A stretch of 52,762 nucleotides of DNA from an uncultured Treponema sp. (GTDB taxonomy: Bacteria; Spirochaetota; Spirochaetia; Treponematales; Treponemataceae): assembly GCA_937885175.1 (NCBI GenBank), contig CAKZZO010000055.1:1-52762 (forward strand), read 5' to 3'. Every line of letters starts with the position of its first letter. The first letter of the stretch is position 1. The notes beneath the pieces were generated by a model, which was not told the DNA's origin, did no database searches, and was given only the letters and a program-made list of their open reading frames with translations. Made by a program: the position numbers and the translations under genes. This document shows, in pieces, positions 42,034-50,276 of the stretch.

Positions 42034-43425
42034 ATGAAATCAATTCCCCTAGCCTCGATAACAGGCGATACGTATTTTACAGACAACGTTTTTCTCGATG
42101 AATCTTTTCAGTTGCTGGATAAGTCAGTTCCCTTGACGACTTCCATGAAAAAGGCTATGGCAGACTGGAGTTTTACCAGTATCTACACCGATGGAAACCA
42201 AAGAAGTGCCGATACCCCAGCCGCACCCAAAGACAAGCAGGAAGCCGCTGCCGCAGAAGAAAAAAAGGAAATACCACAGAACGTCTCATATGAATCCGTT
42301 GATATAAATGATTTGCTCGGACTTCCCCAACAGGAGTCACCTGCAATAAAAGTTCCCAAAGCACCGCCAGTACCAGACCTACCCGACATTGCAAAGGGAC
42401 CGACGGAAAATGTTGGTGGCGAGGACTCCATTGATGACATGTTTGCTTCGATGGAAGAGTCAAAAGCAGAGGCTTTCGCAGTTGAAGCGACAGCCGAGGA
42501 ACAGCAGCAGGCTGACAGTCAAAAACTTGACGAGGCACGGAACGCATACAACTCATATCTGGAATATGTTGATGAGGTGTACACCCGCTATGCAACCCAT
42601 AAGGAACTTGACTACAAGCAAATCAGCGAAAGAATAAAGGAAATGATTCTTTTTATTCGGGATAACCAATCCTATATACTGCGAATCATTCCCTCCGACC
42701 GTGAAAAAGAAAAGAATTTCCTTGTCAGCCACAGCCTTCGCTCTACTGTTCTTGCCATCATCATCGGTGAAACACTACAGATGCAGGCCCCCAAACTGAT
42801 TAGCCTGGGCATTGCCTGTCTCGTACACGAAATCGGACAGATTCGCCTGCCACCGCAACTCTATATGACCGACCGCCTGCTTACCGCACCCGAAAAAGTG
42901 CAGATGGCAAAACATCCGATTATTGGCTATAACATTCTCAAAGAGCACAATTTTCCACTCGCCGTTCAACTGGGCGTTCTTGACCACCATGAGCGGGAAA
43001 ACGGAAACGGCTACCCCCGCCACATCAAGGGAGATAAAATCACCTCTTTTGCAAAGATTATTTCAGTTGCCTGCTCTTTTGAAGCGATTACCGCACCCCG
43101 TCTCTTTCGGGAAGAACGCTCCGCATATGAAGCAATGCTGGAAATGCTCAAAAACCACGACGGAGCCTATGACGAAACGGTTATAAAAGCCCTGCTCCGC
43201 TCCCTGTCACTTTTTCCCATCGGTGCCTACGTACAACTGGCAAACGGCAAGATTGCTCAGGTTGTAGACGTAACGCCCGGTCAGCCAAAGTGTCCAAAAG
43301 TAAAACTGATTGATAAAGAAAAGACCGAGGAAAGTCCTGCAAGTATTTCCACGGACACAGCAGAAAACAAAATTGTCCGGGTATTGAATAAGATTGAAGT
43401 GGCAAAAATAAAAGGAACTAATTAA
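42034..43425 (+). CDS. HD-GYP domain protein, putative c-di-GMP phosphodiesterase
   Basis: The N-terminal part (1-60) is a small domain of unknown type. Residues about 60-170 are a low-complexity Pro/Ala/Glu/Lys linker, and about 175-430 an HD-GYP domain. The GYP signature is clear (HHERENGNGYPRHIKGDKI, around 317-335), as is the H of KHPIIGYNIL. The first metal-binding pair reads H265-E266 (LVHEIGQ) instead of HD, a conservative but unusual change. The expected role is hydrolysis of c-di-GMP, controlling motility. The sigma-28-like promoter and the Maf-like neighbour fit this. No membrane segment is seen, so it is cytosolic. The 3' end overlaps the convergent reductase gene by eight bases. 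Confidence 0.83.
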   Translation: MKSIPLASITGDTYFTDNVFLDESFQLLDKSVPLTTSMKKAMADWSFTSIYTDGNQRSADTPAAPKDKQEAAAAEEKKEIPQNVSYESVDINDLLGLPQQESPAIKVPKAPPVPDLPDIAKGPTENVGGEDSIDDMFASMEESKAEAFAVEATAEEQQQADSQKLDEARNAYNSYLEYVDEVYTRYATHKELDYKQISERIKEMILFIRDNQSYILRIIPSDREKEKNFLVSHSLRSTVLAIIIGETLQMQAPKLISLGIACLVHEIGQIRLPPQLYMTDRLLTAPEKVQMAKHPIIGYNILKEHNFPLAVQLGVLDHHERENGNGYPRHIKGDKITSFAKIISVACSFEAITAPRLFREERSAYEAMLEMLKNHDGAYDETVIKALLRSLSLFPIGAYVQLANGKIAQVVDVTPGQPKCPKVKLIDKEKTEESPASISTDTAENKIVRVLNKIEVAKIKGTN

Positions 43426-44182
43426 AGAAAGCGCGGACTTTTTCAGCCTCTTCCTTAAACTGCTCGTCAATGACTGGCGGATTTGCCGTAAAGTAGAGAA
43501 TCTGCTGCATTTCTTCACATGAACGTGCACCCCATACAGAAATGACAGGCTCAAACTGATGCAGGTAGCCCAGCGCAAGGGGAATATTTGTAAGAATACC
43601 ACCGCACAAAGGACGCATGGCAATAAAGCCTATTTCTTTTTCCGCACATTGCATGGCAAGCTGCTCCACCCTCTCATCGCAGAGCATGTTAAAGGGAAAC
43701 TGCAAAGTCTCCCAGCCAGACTGAGAACGCAAAAGCCGTTCAGCAATATCAATTGATTCCGTCACCAGCCCAAAATGATTGATGCGTCCTTCGCGACGAA
43801 GGTCAATAAGTTCATCCACCAAGCCATCTTCACCGCCTTTTTCAGGAAGCGTGTCATTGCGCTCCACCTGATACAAGTCGATGTAATCCAGTTCCATTGC
43901 GTTCAGACTGGCGTATAAATCTGCTTTGAGATCGGAGATAGTGCGGGCGGCGGTTTTTGTAGCGACAAAGACATCTTTTCGGTAGGGCTTGATTGCCTTA
44001 CCTAAGCGCCGCTCGCTTTCTGGAGAAGAACGGGCAGTATCATAAAAATTGATGCCGCCCTCATAGGCCTGGGCAATCAGGGCATCCACGTCCGCAGCAT
44101 CGGAAATTTTATCCAGTGCCATGGCACCAAATGCGGTGCGGCTTACGAGAATGCCAGATTTACCCAAAGCGATGTAGTCCAA
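43418..44182 (-). CDS. Aldo/keto reductase family protein with altered catalytic tetrad
   Basis: A (beta/alpha)8 barrel of the aldo/keto reductase family, 254 residues, short for the group, which is usually about 280-340. The family tetrad is Asp-Tyr-Lys-His. Here Asp48 and Lys76 are kept (NFYDTA, VATKTA), but the Tyr position reads Ser53 (DTARSS) and the His position Glu107 (LYQVERND). Normal NADPH-dependent carbonyl reduction is therefore doubtful; a changed reaction or a binding role is possible. The start is a TTG at 44182, two bases after the glyS stop. The gene is probably co-transcribed with glyS. Confidence 0.8.
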   Translation of the reverse strand: MDYIALGKSGILVSRTAFGAMALDKISDAADVDALIAQAYEGGINFYDTARSSPESERRLGKAIKPYRKDVFVATKTAARTISDLKADLYASLNAMELDYIDLYQVERNDTLPEKGGEDGLVDELIDLRREGRINHFGLVTESIDIAERLLRSQSGWETLQFPFNMLCDERVEQLAMQCAEKEIGFIAMRPLCGGILTNIPLALGYLHQFEPVISVWGARSCEEMQQILYFTANPPVIDEQFKEEAEKVRAFFN

Positions 44183-44184
44183 GA

Positions 44185-45660
44185 CTATTTTTTCTCCACG
44201 GGCTTGTAGTTGCGGATTGCCTTATTGATAAAGTCAACAAGGTCGTCCAACTTGACGCGTTCCTGTTCCATGCTGTCGCGGTAGCGTACGGTCACCGTAT
44301 TGAAGTTGGGGTTGGCAGAACCGTCCTCAGCTTTTTCGGTAATCGTGTCGTAGTCAACCGTAACACAGAAGGGAGTACCAACCTCGTCCTGTCGGCGATA
44401 GCGTTTTCCAACAGTACCACTCTGGTCGTAGTCAGTAACAAATTCTTCCTTGAGGGTGTGCTGGATTTCCTTTGCCTTTTCTGCCAGTCCGTCCTTCTTC
44501 ATCAGGGGAAGCACAGCCACGGTAATCGGAGCCAGTTTGGGATGCAGGTGCAGCACCGTGCGGTAGTCATCCTTGCCGTCCTTTCCCACATTTTCTTCTT
44601 CATACGCCTCGCAGAGGAAGGCCAGGAAGTTGCGGTTCAAGCCGGCTGATGTCTCAATGACATAGGGAGTATAGGTCTTGTTTCCGTCATCCTGATCAAT
44701 GTAAGCCATGTCCTTTCCACTGGTCTTTGTGTGCTGAGACAGGTCAAAGTCAGTGCGGTTATGAATGCCTTCAATTTCCTCAAAACCAATGGGGAAGTTG
44801 TACTGAATGTCGTATGCATCCTTTGCGTAGTGAGCCAACTTGTCGTGGTGATGCCAGGCAAGGTTCTTTTCTGCAATACCATATTTCAGGTAGAAAGCCC
44901 AGCGATACTTGCGCCAGTTTTCAAAAATGTCGTCATCGGTGCCAGGCTTACAGAAATATTCCATTTCCATCTGTTCAAATTCACAGGTACGGAAGATAAA
45001 GTTCTTGAAGATGATTTCATTGCGGAATGACTTACCAACCTGAGCTACGCCAAAAGGAATCTTCATGCGGTTTGACTGCACGATGTTTTTAAAGTCGGTA
45101 AAGATACCCTGACAGGTTTCAGGACGAAGGTAAATCAGATGGCTCTCATCAGCAATGGGTCCCTGATAGGTCTTGAACATCAGGTTGAACTCACGGACAG
45201 CCGTATATTTGCGTTCTTTTGAACCACAAGTCGGACAGTTGATGTTTGCGTCAATAAAAGCCTTCATTTCTTCATGGCTCATGGTATCAACGGGCTTTCC
45301 TGGGTTCTTGTCAGGATGATTTGAAACAAATTCCTCAATCAACTGGTCAGCACGGAAGCGTGCCTTACACTCAGTACAGTCAATCATGGGATCTGAGAAG
45401 TGGGCAACGTGTCCAGATGCTTCCCATGTCTTGTGATGCTGAAAGATTGCACTGTCAAGACCAACCACATCGTCCCGCAACTGGGTCATATAATGCCACC
45501 ATGCATTCTGAATATTGCGCTTGAAGTCCACGCCCAAAGGACCGTAATCCCATGCGCCGGCCTGCCCCCCGTAAATCTCACTCGCCTGATACACAAAACC
45601 ACGCCTCTTGCAAAGACTGATGATTTTGTCCAACGTACATTTGTGTTCGTCGTTTGCCAT
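44185..45660 (-). CDS. glyS: Glycyl-tRNA synthetase (alpha2, class IIa)
   Basis: Charges tRNA-Gly. This is the single-chain dimeric type found in eukaryotes, archaea and some bacteria, not the alpha2beta2 type. Features are RRGFVYQASEIYGGQAGAWD at the N-terminus, and a zinc-type insertion with CTEC and CPTC pairs (about residues 96-147). Class II motif 2 (VGKSFRNEI) follows, and the C-terminal anticodon-binding domain is present (ITVAVLPLMKKDGLAEKA, then GKRYRRQDEVGTPFCVTVDY). Length 491 aa. AAAGGAG lies ten bases before the ATG. It has its own promoter and is followed after two bases by the aldo/keto reductase. Confidence 0.96.
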   Translation of the reverse strand: MANDEHKCTLDKIISLCKRRGFVYQASEIYGGQAGAWDYGPLGVDFKRNIQNAWWHYMTQLRDDVVGLDSAIFQHHKTWEASGHVAHFSDPMIDCTECKARFRADQLIEEFVSNHPDKNPGKPVDTMSHEEMKAFIDANINCPTCGSKERKYTAVREFNLMFKTYQGPIADESHLIYLRPETCQGIFTDFKNIVQSNRMKIPFGVAQVGKSFRNEIIFKNFIFRTCEFEQMEMEYFCKPGTDDDIFENWRKYRWAFYLKYGIAEKNLAWHHHDKLAHYAKDAYDIQYNFPIGFEEIEGIHNRTDFDLSQHTKTSGKDMAYIDQDDGNKTYTPYVIETSAGLNRNFLAFLCEAYEEENVGKDGKDDYRTVLHLHPKLAPITVAVLPLMKKDGLAEKAKEIQHTLKEEFVTDYDQSGTVGKRYRRQDEVGTPFCVTVDYDTITEKAEDGSANPNFNTVTVRYRDSMEQERVKLDDLVDFINKAIRNYKPVEKK

Positions 45661-45709
45661 TTTTATAAAACTCCTTTCCCCTACTGGATTGCAAGGGATA
45701 CTTTGTGAC

Positions 45710-45718
45710 AGTGTAACA
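45710..45718 (-). promoter_or_regulatory. Promoter of glyS
   Basis: Minus strand extended -10 TGTTACACT (45718-45710); a weak TGTTCA lies about 17 bases upstream. The leader is about 45 bases and ends with AAAGGAG. Confidence 0.45.
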
Positions 45719-45752
45719 GAAAATCGCCGTTATGAACAGACTTTAGGCATCT

Positions 45753-46658
45753 TCACTTCCCTTGTGAAAGCAAGCGTTTTTCCACTGCGTCAATAACGCT
45801 GTCGGGAGTGCTTGCGCCTGCGGTAATGCCGACGGTTTCCAATTGGTAGAATTCCGGAGGAATTTCGTCCGCTGTTTCAATTAAAGCGGCAGAGGAACAT
45901 AATTTCTGTGCCCTTGTAAAGAGACGGTTCGTATTGGAACTGTTCTTCCCGCCAATAACAATAACGCCATCCACCTGCGCGCACAAACGCACCAAGGCAT
46001 CCTGTCTTTCATGGGTAGCAGGACAAATCGTACTGAAAATCTCAATGCCGGGAATTTTTTCCTGCATGACGGAGCAGATGCTTTCCCACTCTTTTATGCT
46101 AAAAGTGGTCTGACTCAGCAGGACAAACTTTCTTTCACTGCCATCAGCACAGACAGGCTTAGCCTCCGCAAACAAGGCTCTCGCCTCATCCGCAGTACGA
46201 ATCAAGAGGAATTCACCTGTTTTTCCCGCAGCCTTGGCCGCCTCTTCCGCATAGCCCTGAATTCCAACCACTTCGCCATGATTCTTGTCACCGGCAAAGA
46301 CAATCGTATACCCTTTTTCTGCAAAGGCGGCGGCACGTTTTTGGCTCTGAGTCACCAGCGGGCAGGTGGCATTGATTACGGACTTGCATTTTGAACGCAG
46401 TTCCGCTTCAATGCTTGGCTGTACCCCATGCGCGCGGATAAGCACCGTGTCCTGACCTTTCAGCGAATCAAATGCAGAAGGCACCAGTATGCGGAGGCCT
46501 CGGCGGGCAAGTTCATTCAGTGCAACAGGATTATGAATCAGAGGTCCCAGAGTGTAGACCCTTCCGTCTGTATTTTGCTCCAAAGCCTCTTCCGCTGCCT
46601 TTACTGCCCTGCGTACCCCGCCGCAAAATCCCAAAACATCAGCACGAATTACTTTCAT
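45753..46658 (-). CDS. ispH: 4-hydroxy-3-methylbut-2-enyl diphosphate reductase
   Basis: Last enzyme of the non-mevalonate (MEP) isoprenoid pathway; a [4Fe-4S] reductase producing IPP and DMAPP. The three cluster cysteines are in LGFCGGVRRAV (about 12), NATCPLV (about 97) and STICPATHERQ (about 208). Further LytB signatures are GPLIHNPVALNELARRG and GGKNSSNTNRLF. Length 301 aa is typical. GGGGA lies five bases upstream. The gene begins just beyond the secDF terminator, so it is expressed by read-through or from a weak promoter (TATAAC) overlapping its start. Presence of IspH implies the MEP route. Confidence 0.95.
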   Translation of the reverse strand: MKVIRADVLGFCGGVRRAVKAAEEALEQNTDGRVYTLGPLIHNPVALNELARRGLRILVPSAFDSLKGQDTVLIRAHGVQPSIEAELRSKCKSVINATCPLVTQSQKRAAAFAEKGYTIVFAGDKNHGEVVGIQGYAEEAAKAAGKTGEFLLIRTADEARALFAEAKPVCADGSERKFVLLSQTTFSIKEWESICSVMQEKIPGIEIFSTICPATHERQDALVRLCAQVDGVIVIGGKNSSNTNRLFTRAQKLCSSAALIETADEIPPEFYQLETVGITAGASTPDSVIDAVEKRLLSQGK

Positions 46659-46671
46659 ATCTTCCCCAGTT

Positions 46672-46703
46672 ATAAAAAAATTCCCGCGTAACTACGCGGG
46701 AAT
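46672..46703 (-). terminator. Rho-independent terminator after secF
   Basis: Minus strand: ATTCCCGCG pairs with CGCGGGAAT over six bases and is followed by a T-run. It ends the yajC-secD-secF transcript 14 bases before the ispH ATG. Confidence 0.9.
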
Positions 46704-46749
46704 CATAGACCATTCAGCATGAGTCAGCCATGACAGCACGGCTCAAAAT

Positions 46750-47973
46750 TTATGCCTCAAACTGAACGACATTATTTGCCTTAGAAGTGGTCAAACCCTT
46801 GTTTACAAAATTGCGGCGGGCACATGCGATAAATGCACCTGCAATGAAGATTGAAGAGTACGCACCGCTAATCAAACCCACAATCAAAGCCTGAGCAAAG
46901 TCGTGGATAGTACCTGTCGTGAATACAAAGAGGGACACAACCGCAAAGAGGGTAGTCAGCGTTGTAATGATTGAGCGGCTCAAAGTCTCCGTCAGGGCAA
47001 TGTTCAGGATATCAACAAATTTGTTGGACTCCACAATCGCCATATTGTAGCGGACGCGGTCAAGAATAACAACGGTCGCATTGATTGAGTAACCGATAAT
47101 CGTCAGTATTGCCGCCAGAGTTGTAGTGGAGAATTCCATCTGCGTCCAAGTGATAAAGGTAATCATAATCAGAGCGTCATGGATGATAGCAATAACCGCA
47201 GCCAGAGCAAAGTCCCAGTGGAAGCGGATTGTTGAGTAGAGCCAAATCAGCACCAGCGTTGCCAGTACCAAAATGACTGAATCACGAATCAGGCTCTTGC
47301 TGAACTGAGAACCGATAAAGTCTGACTTAACGATAGAAACCTTGTCTTCGCCAAAGGCGGCAGACAGAGCCTTGTTCGTCTTTTCCTGAATTGACTTCTG
47401 GGTGTCTCCTTCTGCAATGCCCAAACGAATCTGATAGCTTGCATCTTTTCCAGCACCCAGTGTCTTTACGTCAGCACCTTCGATGTCCTTGAGGGCAGCG
47501 CGTACATCATCTGCATTCACGTTTACGCTTTCATCAGCAGCATGAATGAGCAGAGGACTGGACCCCAGTGTTGTTGAAACAGCAGAGTTTACAAAAAGAC
47601 CGTCAGAGGTCAGCACCTTTCCGTCAAGCACCTTTGTTACAATGCCTTCAACTTCGCTGATTTTCTCTGCCAGTTCGGCAACGGTCTTGTTTTCTGCATA
47701 GGGCAGCGTGACCGTACGGTTTTCTGCGCCAACGCCAGAGATAACCAAATCCAGTCCAGAACTTGCAGGGTCAACCTTAATCGTTGCGCTGCCATTGTAT
47801 GTCAGTTCCAAAACGGTGGGGTCAATACGGAATTCCTCAATCATACCAGGCTTAAAGTCCAGACCAAAGTTGATTCCGCGGGTTGCGACAGAAATAATGC
47901 CGCTGATAATCAGCACAGCACTCAAAATGACTGCGCCGACAAAGCATTTACTAAAATGAATTACCTTTTTCAT
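46750..47973 (-). CDS. secF: Protein translocase subunit SecF
   Basis: Membrane subunit that with SecD and YajC uses the proton-motive force to help pull exported proteins out of SecYEG. The order is a first membrane helix, the conserved RGINFGLDFKPG stretch (about 33-44), a periplasmic domain, then five helices in the C-terminal half with the SecF motif region (RVRYNMA near residue 310). At 407 residues it is longer than E. coli SecF, owing to an enlarged periplasmic domain (about 45-215). Its ATG shares one base with the secD stop (TAATG). Confidence 0.95.
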   Translation of the reverse strand: MKKVIHFSKCFVGAVILSAVLIISGIISVATRGINFGLDFKPGMIEEFRIDPTVLELTYNGSATIKVDPASSGLDLVISGVGAENRTVTLPYAENKTVAELAEKISEVEGIVTKVLDGKVLTSDGLFVNSAVSTTLGSSPLLIHAADESVNVNADDVRAALKDIEGADVKTLGAGKDASYQIRLGIAEGDTQKSIQEKTNKALSAAFGEDKVSIVKSDFIGSQFSKSLIRDSVILVLATLVLIWLYSTIRFHWDFALAAVIAIIHDALIMITFITWTQMEFSTTTLAAILTIIGYSINATVVILDRVRYNMAIVESNKFVDILNIALTETLSRSIITTLTTLFAVVSLFVFTTGTIHDFAQALIVGLISGAYSSIFIAGAFIACARRNFVNKGLTTSKANNVVQFEA

Positions 47974-49739
47974 TATTTAATCCTCCAGCTGATGCTCATG
48001 TTCTTTTTACCGATAACGTCGGTCTGGAAGTCGAACATCAAGCGAGATACAACCAGTGCGGTAAATACAGAGGAAACAACACCGATTGCAAGGCTGACTG
48101 CAAAGCCCTGAATTGAGCCGGTTCCCAACTGTGACAGGAAGATAGCCGCAATAAAGGTTGTGATGTTGGAGTCCATGATTGCCCAGAAAGCATTGTCGAA
48201 GCCAGCGGAGATTGCTGCGGCACGACTCTTTCCACTGCGCAATTCTTCCTTGATGCGTTCAAAGATAATAACGTTGGCATCAACAGACATACCAACGGTC
48301 AAAATCATACCTGCGATAGAAGAAAGGGTCAGAGTTAAGTTAAATGCGCTCAAAATTGCAAACATGATGTACATATTCAAAACCTGGGCAACAATTGCGT
48401 TAAAGCCTGCGCCCAAGTAGTAAATCAGCATGAAGGCCAGAACTGCAATCAAACCGACAATCAAGGCCTTTACGCCCTGACGGATAGCCTGGTCACCCAG
48501 TGACGCTCCGATAACCTGCTGGCTTTCTACTTCCAGAGGAACGGCCAGCCATGCAGTCTGCAAAACTTTCTGCAGGTTCTGTGCTTCCTCTACGCTAAAG
48601 CCACTGATTGCAACCTGTCCGCCAGCAATTTTTTCATTGATGCGGGCATATGACTTAATCTTGTTGTCGCTGACGATTGCAAGGTTTTCACCCACATGTG
48701 CGCCAGTAAAGTTTGCAAAGATTTCCGCACCGGAAAGTTCTTCGCCATTGCGGTCAGCAGAAAGCACAAAGGTAACCTGCGGGCGGTTTGTAATGTTGTC
48801 TGCAGAAACCTGGGCCGACTTGATGTATTTACCGTCAAGAGCAATTTCTTTCTTTACGACAAGGTAACCGATTCTTTCATCAAGACCGTAGTCATCTTTT
48901 GTGTAGAGACCAATAACTTCACAGTCAGAAGGAATGATTGAGGGGTCAATCAGATTACCGTCTGCATTGAACGTGTTTGCGGCATGAGCCACATAGTACT
49001 GATTGAATTTTTCAGTTGCATCATTATCCACGAGGCGGAAGTTCAGAATGCCTTTACCCATGATCAGGGTATTTACGCTTTCACCGTCTGCGGCACCAGG
49101 AATTTCAATATAAATGCGGTCTTCACCCTGCTGACGGATAACCGGAGAAGAAAGACCGAACTTATCAATGCGGCTGGTCAATGTTTCGATTGCCTGTGCC
49201 ATTGCTTCCTTTTTGAATGCCGCCGGGTCTGCAATTGCCGCATTTGAATCTGACTGAGCCGCCAGCGCAGCATCCAAATCCGCATGAACGATGATGTTCA
49301 TACCGCCGCTCAAGTCCAAGCCCAGTTTTACTGAGTTGGTGTAGCGGTTCTTTGCCTTCAAAATAGATTCGCGGTATTTTGCCTCGATAACGTCAACAAG
49401 TTCTTTTTCGTTGCTGAATGCACCGAGAACCGTAGCCACGGTCATCGGCTCAGAAACTTTCTTGTTGTCTGCCTTGTAATTTTTCTTAGCCGCTTTTACC
49501 AGGTAGTCGTAAGACGCATCCAGAAGCGTATCAGGATTTTCATTGGCAATTTTTTTAATTGCATTCACGTCTTCACCGGCCTTTACCGTTGAATAGTCCT
49601 TGATTTTTTCCAATGAACCCAAAGCCAAGGTCTGCTCATCTTTGGGAGTACGCACATACCAGCTGATTGACGGCCACAGGAACCAGAAACAAACAGCAAG
49701 CACTGCCAGAATGATAACAAAACGAGTTCGTTTATTCAT
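47973..49739 (-). CDS. secD: Protein translocase subunit SecD
   Basis: Partner of SecF. An N-terminal helix (about 8-28) is followed by a large periplasmic region with KLGLDLSGGMNIIVHADL (about 140-157). The P1/head domains lead into GASLGDQAIRQG (about 415), and then six membrane helices with the conserved SVDANVIIFERIKEELRSG (about 495-513). Length 588 aa. It overlaps yajC by eight bases and secF by one, so the three are tightly co-translated. Confidence 0.96.
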   Translation of the reverse strand: MNKRTRFVIILAVLAVCFWFLWPSISWYVRTPKDEQTLALGSLEKIKDYSTVKAGEDVNAIKKIANENPDTLLDASYDYLVKAAKKNYKADNKKVSEPMTVATVLGAFSNEKELVDVIEAKYRESILKAKNRYTNSVKLGLDLSGGMNIIVHADLDAALAAQSDSNAAIADPAAFKKEAMAQAIETLTSRIDKFGLSSPVIRQQGEDRIYIEIPGAADGESVNTLIMGKGILNFRLVDNDATEKFNQYYVAHAANTFNADGNLIDPSIIPSDCEVIGLYTKDDYGLDERIGYLVVKKEIALDGKYIKSAQVSADNITNRPQVTFVLSADRNGEELSGAEIFANFTGAHVGENLAIVSDNKIKSYARINEKIAGGQVAISGFSVEEAQNLQKVLQTAWLAVPLEVESQQVIGASLGDQAIRQGVKALIVGLIAVLAFMLIYYLGAGFNAIVAQVLNMYIMFAILSAFNLTLTLSSIAGMILTVGMSVDANVIIFERIKEELRSGKSRAAAISAGFDNAFWAIMDSNITTFIAAIFLSQLGTGSIQGFAVSLAIGVVSSVFTALVVSRLMFDFQTDVIGKKNMSISWRIK

Positions 49740-50199
49740 TTTTAGCCTCTTCTGATGCCACTTCTGCCGCTTTTTCTTCGGCTACAGGAGCATCGGTATT
49801 TTCTACGGAAACCTTTTCAGCATCTTCAGCCTTCTTTTCCGCCTGCTTTGCTTTTTCTGATTTCTTTGCTGACGGCTTTGATTCTACCGGCTTATCAATA
49901 ACAACAGAAGCGATTGCAGAACGATTGAATTCGACTTTTGTGCTGTCATCTACTTTGACGATAACGGTTTTCTCTTTCGTCTGATGAACAACGCCGTGAA
50001 TACCGCCGATGGTGATAACCTTGTCGCCCTTTTTGAGCGCGTTAATCATCTTTTCGGTTTCCTTCTGCTTTTTGTTCTGAGGACGAATGATGAATAAATA
50101 GAAGATTCCGATGATGAGCACAAAGGGTAGCACGGTCATCAGAATGTTACCCTGCTGAGGAGCACCTGCAGCAGTCTGGAGAAATGGGACAAAAGACAT
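49732..50199 (-). CDS. yajC: Preprotein translocase subunit YajC
   Basis: Small single-span protein of the SecDF-YajC complex. The membrane segment (about 22-42) is followed by the family signature IRPQNKKQKE and a beta domain (GDKVITIGGIHGVV). The last 45 residues are an Ala/Lys/Glu-rich acidic tail not found in short homologues, so the total is 155 aa. GAAAGGAAGG lies before the ATG. First gene of the operon. Confidence 0.95.
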   Translation of the reverse strand: MSFVPFLQTAAGAPQQGNILMTVLPFVLIIGIFYLFIIRPQNKKQKETEKMINALKKGDKVITIGGIHGVVHQTKEKTVIVKVDDSTKVEFNRSAIASVVIDKPVESKPSAKKSEKAKQAEKKAEDAEKVSVENTDAPVAEEKAAEVASEEAKNE

Positions 50200-50236
50200 T
50201 TTGTATCCTTCCTTTCTAATTAGTGAAATTTAAAGC

Positions 50237-50265
50237 ACTATAAGAATAGCATTTTACAGATACAA
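50237..50265 (-). promoter_or_regulatory. Promoter of yajC-secD-secF
   Basis: Minus strand: TTGTAT (50265-50260), 17 bases and TATAGT (50242-50237). It sits in the 77-base gap after the TPR lipoprotein gene. The leader is about 30 bases with a good SD. Confidence 0.7.
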
Positions 50266-50276
50266 CCGTCAAGACA

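Noticed and set aside
41802..42086. Minus-strand frame of 94 codons between the Maf-like and HD-GYP genes
   Set aside because: It runs through a terminator and two promoter elements and into the HD-GYP coding region, with no SD.
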